64,000 nucleotides of DNA from Solobacterium sp. (lineage in GTDB: Bacteria; Bacillota_I; Bacilli_A; Erysipelotrichales; Erysipelotrichaceae), in the NCBI GenBank assembly GCA_017510405.1, contig JAFWNG010000041.1, forward strand, positions 57,192-121,191. Reading direction: 5' to 3'. Positions within the stretch are counted from its first letter, which is position 1; each line of letters starts with the position of its first letter. The notes under the pieces are model-generated. The model was not told the DNA's origin. It did not search any database and was given only the letters and a program-made list of their open reading frames with translations. This document shows positions 35,583 to 44,782 of the stretch, one piece after another. A program made the position numbers and the translations under genes.

Positions 35583-36206
35583 TCAGTGACTGCTTCTCCG
35601 CTTATCCATAATAACGTCGTGACAGCAGTCTCCGTCCGACAGATCCGAATACCGGATAAATTCAACGTGTTTCTCAAGGCTGCTGTAAGCGGTCGTATCC
35701 GTCATGCAGAATATCTTGCACAGCGGCCGGATCCCGTAAGTTTCAAACATCTCCACATACACGCATTTTGTGATGTTATACTCTATTCTTCCTTCCGATA
35801 CGTCAAATTGATCATAATGGATACTGCCGTCCTGCACGCGTTTCTCATGATCAGATCTGTTCCATTTCTCTGCGATATGATAGCTGTGTGGAAACAGATC
35901 GATGCACCGGATCAGATATTTAAAAAAGTTTCTCCGTCCGCTGAAGCCGCTGTTTACTGCGTCAATGATCTCCGGATCGGACAATCCAAGTTCCTTTAAT
36001 TCCAGACACATGGCAATGACTGCATATATATGAACTGTATTTGTTGTCGGATATACGTTATGCCTGGCAAAGTTTTCGGAGGCATACATATCCGCCAGTC
36101 TTTTTTCACAGGCAGCCTGTTTCTTGTCCGGATCAGGATATTTTCCTTTCGACAGTATCTTTCTGTAGATCTTCCCATACTTTTTTACAGATCTTGACAT
36201 ATCCAT
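35583..36206 (-). CDS. L-2-amino-thiazoline-4-carboxylic acid hydrolase-like protein
   Basis: 207 aa from the ATG at 36206 (GGGAGG 8 nt upstream; an ATG at 36242 lacks a site). The C-terminal pattern IEYNITKCVYVEMFETYGI...LCKIFCMTDTTAYSSL...DGDCCHDVIM is that of the ATC hydrolase-like family (PF14196 type), rich in spaced Cys/Asp. Some family members open thiazoline rings, but most are untested. Single gene between two terminators. Confidence 0.75.
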   Translation of the reverse strand: MDMSRSVKKYGKIYRKILSKGKYPDPDKKQAACEKRLADMYASENFARHNVYPTTNTVHIYAVIAMCLELKELGLSDPEIIDAVNSGFSGRRNFFKYLIRCIDLFPHSYHIAEKWNRSDHEKRVQDGSIHYDQFDVSEGRIEYNITKCVYVEMFETYGIRPLCKIFCMTDTTAYSSLEKHVEFIRYSDLSDGDCCHDVIMDKRRSSH

Positions 36207-36250
36207 ACCCTGATCCTCCCGACAGATGATATCTTTCATCATAATAATAC

Positions 36251-36275
36251 AAAAAACAGGACCTTTTCGTCCTGC
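36251..36275 (-). terminator. Terminator of the Amadori/PTS operon
   Basis: Minus-strand stem CAGGAC/GTCCTG around a 6-nt loop, followed by TTTTTTG. It lies after the last gene of the 44580-36380 gene run. Confidence 0.8.
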
Positions 36276-36379
36276 TCATTGCCAGACATGGAGATGAGAA
36301 GCCGGAACAGCTGCTTCCTGAAGGATCCATGCTGTTATTGGATCGTATAAAATCGCCGCAGGGAAATGACGAGATATTT

Positions 36380-36832
36380 TTACTGTTCGTCCTTTCCTTT
36401 CAGCAGACGGTACATTTCTGCTGTACTTTTCTTTAAATCCCGGAACCGCTTTAGCGAGAGAATCTGTTCATAGCATATGTCTGTACGCTTCTCATCCTTT
36501 TTTTCTGCATAAAACGGCATGGCATGGCTGTAAAAGGATGCCTTCTGCATATTATTCATACGTACTCCGGGCATTCCATCAAAGACCATATCCGCTTCTT
36601 TTTTCCGGTTTCGCAGTACAGCTTCCGTGAATGCCAGATGCTGTAAGTTGTAATTCGAAAGATTCACCCGCGTCTCTCTGTCATTCAGCAACACTTCAAA
36701 TTCATCATATCTGCCTTCCATCAGCAGCCGGGACAACCGGTCAGAAAGAGCTTTTACAGCCTGTCTCTGGCGGTATTGGAAATACGTCAGTACTGCCGCC
36801 GACAGTATTAAAATAATCACAGCATATTTCAT
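36380..36832 (-). CDS. Small membrane-anchored protein of unknown function
   Basis: 150 aa from the ATG at 36832 (GAGAGG upstream). One N-terminal transmembrane helix (~3-18), then a soluble, helical, charged domain facing the cytosol or outside, perhaps TPR-like. Its start overlaps the stop of the M14-type gene as ATGA, so it belongs to the operon. No family recognised. Confidence 0.7.
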   Translation of the reverse strand: MKYAVIILILSAAVLTYFQYRQRQAVKALSDRLSRLLMEGRYDEFEVLLNDRETRVNLSNYNLQHLAFTEAVLRNRKKEADMVFDGMPGVRMNNMQKASFYSHAMPFYAEKKDEKRTDICYEQILSLKRFRDLKKSTAEMYRLLKGKDEQ

Positions 36833-37776
36833 GGCAGCACCTCTCTGTATGCATTTCGCCCATATGCCGCTGCAAGATGCCCTTTCGCAGCTTTCAGTCC
36901 GCCATTGCCATACAATACAATACCGTCTTCCTCTGCTGTATATTCCTGCAGAATATTGCCAAAACAGTCTTCTGTATGACCAAGGATCTGTCCCTTGACG
37001 ATCTCTTCTCCGGGTTTGACTTTTCTGTACCACAGTCCGTCTTCTTCAAACGGAAGATACCGGACACTGCGGATCACTTCCTTCGCACATGTCCCGCAAT
37101 ATCCGCAGGAAAGAATTCCCAGGGCATCCATGGCAAGCCGGATGTCTTTTTCATATGCATGGATCCACTCTTCTTCGCAAAGACTTCCAAAGCCTCTTTC
37201 CAGAAGTAAGCCCGGTATATTCATAACGTGAGCAGCATAGGAGAAATGTCCCCTTTTGTTTTCTGAAGCCACAAGCCATGGTATATCCAGTTTCTTCCCC
37301 ACAGCCAGACTTTCTTCTGTTACGGAAAGAGCAGGATAAAACAGACATGGCGTCAGCGGTTCAGAAATACCGCCGCTGTGCAGGTCCAGAATGAAATCGG
37401 TTTTGGGAAACACTTCCTTCATGAAGAACGATGAAACACTGTCTGTGACCGGTTTGCCGGCGGCGGGATAATCCGCATTCAGGTTGCCGTCATCTTCCGG
37501 GATCCTCGTATTGTATCCGCTTTGAAAACCGGTCACATTCACACAAGGCATCAGAATCATATTTCCCTTCATTTCTTCAGGATCGACAGACTTTCCGATT
37601 CTTATGACTGCCGGTGTTCCGGGATATTCGCCGCTGTGGATCTGAGCAGTGACGAGGATCGTTTTCCCTTCTTCCTTTCCGGCAATCAGAAATGCCGGCA
37701 TTGGATACGTATCCGGTCCGATATAGACCATTTTCTTTGTTCCGTTTTTCACACGGATTCTCTGTATTTTCAGCAT
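36829..37776 (-). CDS. Succinylglutamate desuccinylase/aspartoacylase-type zinc hydrolase (M14-like)
   Basis: 315 aa from the ATG at 37776, chosen because homology begins there and the longer frame lies inside the SIS gene. Zinc ligands are in QIHSGEYPG (His and Glu) and LDLHSGG (His); the substrate Arg may be in NTRIPEDDGNLN. The family removes acyl groups from N-acyl amino acids. In an Amadori operon it could free the amine (for example a lysine derivative) or process the conjugate. The function is inferred from context. Confidence 0.82.
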   Translation of the reverse strand: MLKIQRIRVKNGTKKMVYIGPDTYPMPAFLIAGKEEGKTILVTAQIHSGEYPGTPAVIRIGKSVDPEEMKGNMILMPCVNVTGFQSGYNTRIPEDDGNLNADYPAAGKPVTDSVSSFFMKEVFPKTDFILDLHSGGISEPLTPCLFYPALSVTEESLAVGKKLDIPWLVASENKRGHFSYAAHVMNIPGLLLERGFGSLCEEEWIHAYEKDIRLAMDALGILSCGYCGTCAKEVIRSVRYLPFEEDGLWYRKVKPGEEIVKGQILGHTEDCFGNILQEYTAEEDGIVLYGNGGLKAAKGHLAAAYGRNAYREVLP

Positions 37777-37786
37777 ATGACAGGCT

Positions 37787-38839
37787 TCAGTAAATATAAC
37801 TATCCATTTCTCTGTGGAAATCCGGATCGGCGGATCTTTCACAATCTGTTCCCTGATCAAGAGAGATCCGTCTCGCACTGACCTGCATGGGTACGATGTA
37901 CTGTATAAATGCAAACAGCGGATCATCCGTAAACGGCCATACAAAGCAGTCAAAACCGTCCGCATACTCATCCGTGATGAATATCACATGGGCATGCTTT
38001 TTTTCCTTAAGGTACCGCATGAGCCGGCGCAGACGGTCTCTGTGTTCACCGGGCGTATCCAGAGCAAAGAGATATGTATCTGCATCGACGGCATGGTAGA
38101 TGCCGTGCATGAATTCTTCCATTTCATAGCCCACAGCACTGCATCGTATCCCTTCCAGCAGTTTCAGAGCACCTTCATATACCGCTCCGAGGGCGGCAGA
38201 ATGCCCAACAACGATTACCCGTTCTGCCGGATTCAGTTTTCCGGAATTCTCTGCATACCATGCTTCAAACGCTTCCTGTACAGCATCTATTCTGTCTGTT
38301 TCTGCCAGTATCCGGCTGATATAGTCTTCTGTATTGCCGTTTCCGGCATACGCGCAGGCAAACAGCATCAGCAGTACAGCCGAGCAGAAATATCCTTTTG
38401 TTTTCGGCCCGACATTTTCTTCACCGATGTCAAGAAAGATACCGGCATCCGCCTGCTGAAATACAGGTGAATTCTTTACTACACTCATTGCCAGAACAGA
38501 CGCACCATGTTCTTTTGCATACCGCATGGCTTTAACGGTAGAGGCACTTTGCCCAGCCTGGGATATGCCGATGACAAGCGTATGTTCATCCACGATCATA
38601 CAGCGGTCTGCAAAAGGAACGGGATATACTGCATTTACACGTATCCCAAGTATTTCCTGCATGGGATACGCTGCCGAGAGAGCAGCGTTGTAACTTGTAC
38701 CGGAACCGCACAGAATGATTTCATGTATCTCTTTTCCTTCGATTTCCTGGAGGGCATCGCGAAGAAGAAGACTCTTCCGGGAAACCATGCGGCGCACTGC
38801 CGCCGGTGTCTCATGAATATACTCCAGCATTCCCATCAT
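37787..38839 (-). CDS. Double-SIS-domain sugar isomerase/deglycase
   Basis: 350 aa from the ATG at 38839 (AGGAGG 5 nt upstream). Two SIS domains with phosphosugar-binding loops: CGSGTSYNAA and SQAGQSASTVKA in the first, VGHSAALG in the second. The overall plan matches GlmS C-terminal-like isomerases and GfrE/FrlB-type deglycases. It overlaps the HAD gene by ATGA. With the FrlB-like protein at 40971 it makes two SIS enzymes in one operon, as in known glucoselysine operons; the assignment stays provisional. Confidence 0.82.
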   Translation of the reverse strand: MMGMLEYIHETPAAVRRMVSRKSLLLRDALQEIEGKEIHEIILCGSGTSYNAALSAAYPMQEILGIRVNAVYPVPFADRCMIVDEHTLVIGISQAGQSASTVKAMRYAKEHGASVLAMSVVKNSPVFQQADAGIFLDIGEENVGPKTKGYFCSAVLLMLFACAYAGNGNTEDYISRILAETDRIDAVQEAFEAWYAENSGKLNPAERVIVVGHSAALGAVYEGALKLLEGIRCSAVGYEMEEFMHGIYHAVDADTYLFALDTPGEHRDRLRRLMRYLKEKKHAHVIFITDEYADGFDCFVWPFTDDPLFAFIQYIVPMQVSARRISLDQGTDCERSADPDFHREMDSYIY

Positions 38840-39504
38840 TGTTTCCTCCTGATGTTTTCCTGCATCCACTTCAGTACTTCATACATATTCTCTTCGGTAC
38901 GCAAGGCCAAATTTCGGTCTTTCTCTGAAGCAGGATTGACTGAAGGGATCATGATCACTTCACAGCCTGCCCTGAAGGCAGCTTCCACTCCGAACCCGGT
39001 ATCTTCGATAATCAGCATTTCCTCTGTTTCCGCGTCCAGAAGCTGTGCCATTTTCAGATAAATCTCCGGATCCGGTTTTTTCTTTTTCACTTCGTCACCA
39101 CAGACACTGAAAGAAATATCATCCCATACACCGTTCTTCTTCAGGCGTTCTTCCGTAAGACTGCGGTCTGTCGTTGTTGCGATGCACACTGTGAAGCCCT
39201 GTTCTTTCAGCCAGATGAACATTTCACTGACGCCCGGCATCAGTGATGTATGTTCTTTGATATAGGGAAGGCCGATCCTGCGCACTTCCGCAAGCATCTC
39301 ATCCTTTTCTTCCTCCGGCACTCCTTCCAGCTGCCTGTCCATGACAGCCCGCAGTGCCGGACCGCTTATTCCTACAACTTCATCATGGCAGAAGGACGGA
39401 TGACCGTACTTCATACCGATCTGTTTCCAGATCTTCCCCCAGATGAACTCTGTATCCAGCAATGTGCCGTCTACATCAAAAACAATATATTTCTTTTCTT
39501 TCAT
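38836..39504 (-). CDS. HAD phosphatase, beta-phosphoglucomutase-like
   Basis: 222 aa from the ATG at 39504 (AGGAAGG 6 nt upstream, ATGA overlap with the MATE stop). Motif I is VFDVDGTLLDTE, the cap is helical (subfamily IA), motif II is IATTTDRSL, motif III includes KKKPDPEIY and motif IV is IIEDTGFGVEAA. It probably dephosphorylates a sugar phosphate made by the operon's deglycases. Confidence 0.88.
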   Translation of the reverse strand: MKEKKYIVFDVDGTLLDTEFIWGKIWKQIGMKYGHPSFCHDEVVGISGPALRAVMDRQLEGVPEEEKDEMLAEVRRIGLPYIKEHTSLMPGVSEMFIWLKEQGFTVCIATTTDRSLTEERLKKNGVWDDISFSVCGDEVKKKKPDPEIYLKMAQLLDAETEEMLIIEDTGFGVEAAFRAGCEVIMIPSVNPASEKDRNLALRTEENMYEVLKWMQENIRRKQ

Positions 39505-40877
39505 ATACATCCTTCCTGTAAAGAATGGTTTTTGCGGCAGACCGTATCTGCAATGCCATACTTTCTGTAGTAAAAGACGGACAGCAGCAGACGGATCCAC
39601 TGATCAATATTGAATACCCACCAGACAGCATATATGTTCAGATGCAGCACACTTCCAAACAGCAGCACCATTGGCACACGCACTACCCATAAACCGATCA
39701 GATTTGTAAACATGGTCGTCCGGGTATGCCCGGCAGTACGGATATAGCCGATTTCGATTTTCTGACGGTGCTGCGGATACTGCGACCATATCATCACGTA
39801 CATATAGCCGGCCGCGATGGCAGTCAGTTCCGGTTTGTCCGTCATAAGAGACAGGGTTCCCCTCGTAAACAAGGCAAGAAATAACATGGTAATCACGGTA
39901 ATGATCCTGCAGAAATAACAGAGTCTCTTATAAGAGAGTTCATAATTCTTTTCGTCCCCGGCTCCGATGGCATTGGAAGAAAGTGACATGGCGGCAGTCA
40001 CAAATCCCGCTGACATCATATTGCAGAATCCTTCCCCTTCCAGACCGATCTGGTAAGCTGCGTAGTATTCCTGGCCGTATGAGAGGATCACTGCGCTGAT
40101 CACAATATTTGCCAGCTGCCAGAAGGAATCCTCAAGAGCAGCAGGAAATCCGCTGGAAAGCATTTCCCTGACATCCTCCTTCAGCGGCAGCTTCAGGAAG
40201 TTCTTTTCATAATGTGCAAAAGGACCGTTTTTGCCATACAGCAGAAATATGCCGGAGAGCGCCATGACTGCGAAGGAGAAATTCTGGGAAATAACCGCAC
40301 CGTTGATTCCCAGAGCCGGAATGAACCGGAAGCCGAAGATCAGTACATATCCAAGAGTGATATTTACCATGTTTCCAAGTGCAGCAATGAACATCGGCGT
40401 CCGTGTGTTGCCGTTCGCCTGAAACGCAGCCGCATTGAGATGGATCACAGCTAGCAGCGGGAAAAAGAAGACCATATCCTTCATCAATTCTGTCCCGGTA
40501 TCCAGAAGCCCTGCATCCCCTGTCATGGATCCCAGAAGAAGGCGGGAGTTAAAGAAAATCAGAAAGGAAACAAGCAGAGACAGCGGAAGGAAGAGGAAAT
40601 AACTCTCCTGCTGCAGACGTGCGCATTTCCCCGTATCACCCTGGCCGAAGCGTTTGGCAACTGCGATCATCGTACCTACCGACAGGCCTTTGAATACCGA
40701 GTAATAAATGCCGTATATACGACGGGTTATTCCATAGGCATTGATCTCAAACACAGACAGACGTCCGATATAAGCCGTCAATATCATTGTGGACAATGTC
40801 ATCAGCGCATTTTCCAGAATTACCGGGATCAGAATGTTCAGAATCTTCCGGTCAGTCGAAGTATTTGCCTTTACCAT
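39501..40877 (-). CDS. MATE-family transporter
   Basis: 458 aa from the ATG at 40877 (AAAGGA 9 nt upstream; ATG at 40883 is also possible). Twelve hydrophobic segments; N-terminal ILIPVILENALMTL and internal RRIYGIYYSVFKGLSVGTMIAVAKRFG are MATE-like. It lies inside the operon and overlaps the HAD gene, so it may export a product or by-product. Confidence 0.88.
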   Translation of the reverse strand: MVKANTSTDRKILNILIPVILENALMTLSTMILTAYIGRLSVFEINAYGITRRIYGIYYSVFKGLSVGTMIAVAKRFGQGDTGKCARLQQESYFLFLPLSLLVSFLIFFNSRLLLGSMTGDAGLLDTGTELMKDMVFFFPLLAVIHLNAAAFQANGNTRTPMFIAALGNMVNITLGYVLIFGFRFIPALGINGAVISQNFSFAVMALSGIFLLYGKNGPFAHYEKNFLKLPLKEDVREMLSSGFPAALEDSFWQLANIVISAVILSYGQEYYAAYQIGLEGEGFCNMMSAGFVTAAMSLSSNAIGAGDEKNYELSYKRLCYFCRIITVITMLFLALFTRGTLSLMTDKPELTAIAAGYMYVMIWSQYPQHRQKIEIGYIRTAGHTRTTMFTNLIGLWVVRVPMVLLFGSVLHLNIYAVWWVFNIDQWIRLLLSVFYYRKYGIADTVCRKNHSLQEGCI

Positions 40878-40905
40878 CTTCATTCGTCCTTTCTGCCATT
40901 GATGC

Positions 40906-40938
40906 AAGCAGCCTGCAAAAGGGGAATGCAGGCTGCTT
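40906..40938. promoter_or_regulatory. Strong intercistronic hairpin without T run
   Basis: Perfect 12-bp stem AAGCAGCCTGCA/TGCAGGCTGCTT around a 9-nt loop, between the FrlB-like gene and the MATE gene. No T tract follows on either strand, so it is more likely an mRNA-stabilising or processing element than a terminator. Confidence 0.65.
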
Positions 40939-40970
40939 ATGATTCAGGTATTGTTCTATGTTCGTCAGGA

Positions 40971-41942
40971 TCAGTAGTTGAACTTCCACATGTATTTACG
41001 CCAGGATAACGGATGCTGGCGGCGGTCAGCGAGCAGATGGTTGTAAACACCGAGCAGTTCGCTGTAGAAGCTGTGGTCGAAGTATTCGCTGACTTCTCCC
41101 AGTTCCTTCATACCGTAGTCATAACCGTCAATGATGGTCGTGTGGGCATTGAACTTGTTGAGGAATGCGATAGCTCTTTCATCAACTTCTCTTGTTCTGC
41201 CTGTGCTCTTGAGAAGCAGGTAAGCAGTATCTTTTTCTGTGATCTCAAACGGTCCATTGAAGAACTCATCACTGTGGATGACGGAGGAATTGATCCACTG
41301 CATTTCCATGAAGATGCAGATCGTCTGCTGCTGAGCAGCTGCCCATGCTGTTCCGGAACCCATTGTATAGATAATGTCGTTGTTGTTGTAATCAACGGAG
41401 AACTTAACTGCTTCCGGAATAACATCCACCAGAGCCTGGGGAACGATCTTGTTCATGCTGTTCATGGCATTGACCATGGCATTGTAAACTTCATCATTGC
41501 CTTCGAGCTGATGAACGATCTCGTATGCGATTGCCAGTGCATAGGCACTCTTGCTTTCTTCATACAGGGCACCGTCTGCACCCGTATCCTTGAACTGGAT
41601 CGTATAATCAGCAGCTGCTTCCAGCGGTGTGTCCTTTTCCAGCTGAAGTGCGATGACCGTTGCACCGAGTGCCTTTGCTTTCTGAGCAGCTTCTACTGTC
41701 TGCTTTGTATCGCCGCGGCGGGAAGCACATACAACGATGGAATGCTCGTTGACATTCTTCGGTGTGTCGTGGCTGAATTCATTTGCGTTGCCGTAGTTGG
41801 CAGACAGCACTGCAGATTCGCGTGTAATGAAATAATACGGAGCATAGAAGCATGCGAGGGATCCGCCGCAGCCTGTGAAACTAACGTTTGTGATTGTCTT
41901 TTCTGCAAGAATTTCGCTGATTGTTTTCTTTACGTCGTACAT
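40971..41942 (-). CDS. FrlB-like SIS-domain deglycase (fructoselysine-6-phosphate type)
   Basis: 323 aa. SIS loops FTGCGGSLACFYAP and CASRRGDTKQT, plus the second-domain loop TMGSGTAWAAAQQQ, EMQWINSSVIHSDEFFNGP and the C-terminal LSWRKYMWKFNY, closely follow the FrlB/GfrF pattern. These enzymes split phosphorylated Amadori adducts (fructose- or glucose-6-phosphate plus amine). It is the first enzyme gene after the PTS genes, about 60 bp after EIID. Substrate inferred from family and context. Confidence 0.85.
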   Translation of the reverse strand: MYDVKKTISEILAEKTITNVSFTGCGGSLACFYAPYYFITRESAVLSANYGNANEFSHDTPKNVNEHSIVVCASRRGDTKQTVEAAQKAKALGATVIALQLEKDTPLEAAADYTIQFKDTGADGALYEESKSAYALAIAYEIVHQLEGNDEVYNAMVNAMNSMNKIVPQALVDVIPEAVKFSVDYNNNDIIYTMGSGTAWAAAQQQTICIFMEMQWINSSVIHSDEFFNGPFEITEKDTAYLLLKSTGRTREVDERAIAFLNKFNAHTTIIDGYDYGMKELGEVSEYFDHSFYSELLGVYNHLLADRRQHPLSWRKYMWKFNY

Positions 41943-42000
41943 GTTTTTTTCCTTCCTTTTCTTTTCAGTATTCCGTTTCTTTTCAATATTCAGTTTTTAT

Positions 42001-42840
42001 TTACGCAGCCAGGATTCCGAAGTAGTTCAGAATGATACCGGCAATGAAGCATCCAACGATGACTGCCATCGGCTTGATTTTTCCAGACTTGATGATGTAA
42101 TACATCAGCCATGTCATGCCCAGAGGAATCGCTTTCGGCAGAATTCCATCGATGACATTCTGCAGGATGAAGGATTCACCGAATGCAAGCGGTGTTGTGA
42201 GGTTAGAAAGCGAAGCACTCATGCCGCCGATTACAAACAGACCGGCAATGGAACATACGAACATGACTTTTTCCATCAGATTGGACTCGCTCATCTGTCT
42301 GACGAACTCCTGACCTCTTGTATATCCGAGTTTTCCCAGATACCAGGTGATCGGCGCACTGGTGAAGATCGAGATCAATGCGGCAAGGATAGGTCCCAGG
42401 ATATTGCCCTGCTGGGCAAGGGAGATACCGATGGACATTGCAATGATACGGATGGTTCCCTGGAATAATGAGTCACCGATACCGGACAGCGGTCCCATCA
42501 GAGCTACTTTTACCGAGTTGATCACACCCGGATCGAAGTTTTCCGGATCAGCTGCGTATTCTTCTTCCATCGCGGTGGAAATACCGAGTGTCAGAGCAGC
42601 GCACTGCGGCGTGATGTTGAAGAATTCCAGATGTCTGTGATACGCTTCCTTTTTCTTATCTACTTCGTCCGGCTCCGGATAGAGGCGGTCGATGGTATGG
42701 GACATTGCATACATATATGCAGTGTTCATCTGACGCTCATAATTCCAGTTCGTCTGCATGCACCACGCGCCCCAGAAGATTTCTTTCAGTTTCTTGTTCA
42801 GAGGTGTATTATTCTGTAATTCCAAACCTTTTTTAGACAT
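42001..42840 (-). CDS. PTS mannose-family EIID
   Basis: 279 aa. N-terminal NYERQMNTAYMYAMSHTIDRLYP (variant of the family's ERMQ...G), FFNITPQCAALTLG and GPLSGIGDSLFQGT, then C-terminal helices. Fourth PTS subunit of the operon in the order A-B-C-D. Confidence 0.92.
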   Translation of the reverse strand: MSKKGLELQNNTPLNKKLKEIFWGAWCMQTNWNYERQMNTAYMYAMSHTIDRLYPEPDEVDKKKEAYHRHLEFFNITPQCAALTLGISTAMEEEYAADPENFDPGVINSVKVALMGPLSGIGDSLFQGTIRIIAMSIGISLAQQGNILGPILAALISIFTSAPITWYLGKLGYTRGQEFVRQMSESNLMEKVMFVCSIAGLFVIGGMSASLSNLTTPLAFGESFILQNVIDGILPKAIPLGMTWLMYYIIKSGKIKPMAVIVGCFIAGIILNYFGILAA

Positions 42841-42857
42841 TTTTGATCCATCCTTTC

Positions 42858-43655
42858 TCAGTTATCCAGATCTTCCAGCTCATCCAGGAAGCTTTCGGAT
42901 GCAGCTGCCGGAACTGCAGATTTATTTCCGATGTATTTAACAGAATAGAGAATAACGGCAAGTACAATACCAATCAGGGCGATTGCTGTTAATCCCAGTC
43001 CGGAGTATGCCGCAAGCAGGAAGCCTGCGAAGAAATAGACAACGGTATTCCTGTTTACCATCGTGCTTAACAGCATGGCGAAACCGTAGAAAGCGATGAT
43101 GTTGGCGCCCAGCGATACACCGGATGTCACCCAGGAAGGAACCGCAGAAGCAATGGACTGTACAACATCTGCGCCGAAATATACAGACAGGAAGACAGGA
43201 ATGATCGTGAACAGAACATAGAGAACAGGACCGTAAACGATATCGACTCTCTTTGCTTTGGCAAAGTCGCCCGCATCGACCGCATCATCACACATGTGTG
43301 TGAACTGGATTCTGATGACAGAAGCAACTGTATCCAGAAGAGTATTCAGAAGCGTCATCGGAACCGCTACAGTCAGTGCTGTTTCAATGTCGGCACCGGT
43401 CATAATGCAGATCGCGCAGCCCACCAGGGAGCCCATATTCATGTCGATGCCGGAAGCGCCGATGCTCATCATACCCAGTGTGGCAAGTTCCATTGTGGCA
43501 CCGACTGCGAGACCGACCTGAATGTTTCCGAGCAGCAGTCCGCACAGTGTACAGGTCAGAAGCGGTCTTTCGAAGTTGAGTCGTCCAAACATTCTGGAAT
43601 CAAGTTTCATGATCACAGAGATCAGAACGACGATCAGAGTCTGTACTAAACGCAT
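42858..43655 (-). CDS. PTS mannose-family EIIC
   Basis: 265 aa, multiple membrane helices. Family marks: LDSRMFGRLNFERPLLTCTLCGLLLGN and GATMELATLGMM. Channel subunit paired with EIID 17 bp downstream. Confidence 0.92.
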   Translation of the reverse strand: MRLVQTLIVVLISVIMKLDSRMFGRLNFERPLLTCTLCGLLLGNIQVGLAVGATMELATLGMMSIGASGIDMNMGSLVGCAICIMTGADIETALTVAVPMTLLNTLLDTVASVIRIQFTHMCDDAVDAGDFAKAKRVDIVYGPVLYVLFTIIPVFLSVYFGADVVQSIASAVPSWVTSGVSLGANIIAFYGFAMLLSTMVNRNTVVYFFAGFLLAAYSGLGLTAIALIGIVLAVILYSVKYIGNKSAVPAAASESFLDELEDLDN

Positions 43656-43677
43656 TTTCTTTAATCTCCTTTCAATG

Positions 43678-44148
43678 CTATTTCAGAAGGTCAAGTACTT
43701 CTTTCTTTGTTGTGGGCAGCTGCTGAATGTTCAGTGTGCATCCTGTTCTCTGAATCGCTCTGAGATCTTCTTCCTCTTCAGGATTCAGATAAACCACATC
43801 ACCATACAGTTTCGAGTTGTCCTTTTTCGTGACACCGCCAAGATTCAGTTCCCTGAACACAGGATGGGAAGTGATGTATCTTGAAGCATCTTTTGTACAT
43901 CCGAAGATGATGAAGACGGTGTCGTTCAGTGAATCGATCTTTTCAGCTCTTTCCAGTGCCTTTTCCACTGAAAACACATTCAGTTTGACACCGGCAGGTT
44001 TTGCCATGTTCAAAGCCATTTTCTGGAACTCGTCTCCGGCGGCTTTGTCATCGATGACGATGATCCTTGTCGCAGCCAGGAAATGTGTCCAGGTGAAGGC
44101 AACCTGCCCGTGCACCAGCCGGTGGTCGATACGTAGCGCTTTAATCAT
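43678..44148 (-). CDS. PTS mannose-family EIIB
   Basis: 156 aa. Phospho-His in LRIDHRLVHGQVAFTW. Lies 22 bp before EIIC and 18 bp after EIIA. Confidence 0.93.
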   Translation of the reverse strand: MIKALRIDHRLVHGQVAFTWTHFLAATRIIVIDDKAAGDEFQKMALNMAKPAGVKLNVFSVEKALERAEKIDSLNDTVFIIFGCTKDASRYITSHPVFRELNLGGVTKKDNSKLYGDVVYLNPEEEEDLRAIQRTGCTLNIQQLPTTKKEVLDLLK

Positions 44149-44166
44149 TTGTTTTCTCCTTTTGAC

Positions 44167-44580
44167 TTATAAATCATCCTCATCAAGTTCCATGTTTTCA
44201 CAAAGATCATTGCAGTAGACTGCGGAGAATTGGCCGGATCCAAGCTTTTCACGCAGTTCATCGGCATTGGGATTCGTCAGGCTGCAGTCCATCAGAAGCC
44301 CAAGACTGGTATTTGTAATCAGGTGGAACTTATAATCATTCAATCTTGCGAAGAAGCCGTTGTTGACCGAACCGCCAAGCAGATCCGTAAAGACAAACAG
44401 TTCTTTCCCTTCTGCTTCAGCGAGAACACGACTGACGGTTTCTTCAAGATTGAAATCAGGCGTTGTATAACAGTTAACTGCGGTAAGGTTTTCATTTTCA
44501 CCTACGATGATATTCAGTGCACTCAGGAACCCTTCCGCCAGGGTACCATGTGTTGCTATAACGACTTTTCTTTCGATCAT
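44167..44580 (-). CDS. PTS mannose-family EIIA
   Basis: 137 aa from the ATG at 44580, placed 5 nt after GGAGG; the ATG at 44592 overlaps that site. Phospho-His in IATHGTLAEG, second mark DLLGGSVNNG. The tail is very acidic (ENMELDEDDL). First gene of the operon, 36 nt from the predicted transcription start. Confidence 0.9.
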   Translation of the reverse strand: MIERKVVIATHGTLAEGFLSALNIIVGENENLTAVNCYTTPDFNLEETVSRVLAEAEGKELFVFTDLLGGSVNNGFFARLNDYKFHLITNTSLGLLMDCSLTNPNADELREKLGSGQFSAVYCNDLCENMELDEDDL

Positions 44581-44590
44581 ATCACCCTCC

Positions 44591-44782
44591 AAATATATAT
44601 CGTTTTCGTTCTTTGCACTCTAAATATATATCTTTATATCTAGCGTGTCAATACTTTAATATATATTTATTCAGAGAAATTATATAATTATTGTTGTTAT
44701 GGCTGTATTATTGGTTTCATTATTGTTTATACATATATCTTTTTATGTTTTTATGGTACAATCTTTCTAAAGGTATATATTT
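44591..44782. promoter_or_regulatory. AT-rich divergent control region with repeated TATATAT boxes
   Basis: Between the PTS operon and the GntR gene there are at least four AATATATAT/TATATATTT-like boxes (44591, 44622, 44658 and 44770 area). One sits over the -10 of the PTS promoter. Such palindromic AT boxes fit operators of GntR/UTRA regulators; this is an inference. Confidence 0.5.
44623..44651 (-). promoter_or_regulatory. Sigma-A promoter of the Amadori-type PTS operon
   Basis: Minus strand: TTGACA (44646-44651), exactly 17 bp, TATATT (44623-44628). A near-perfect consensus. Confidence 0.8.
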
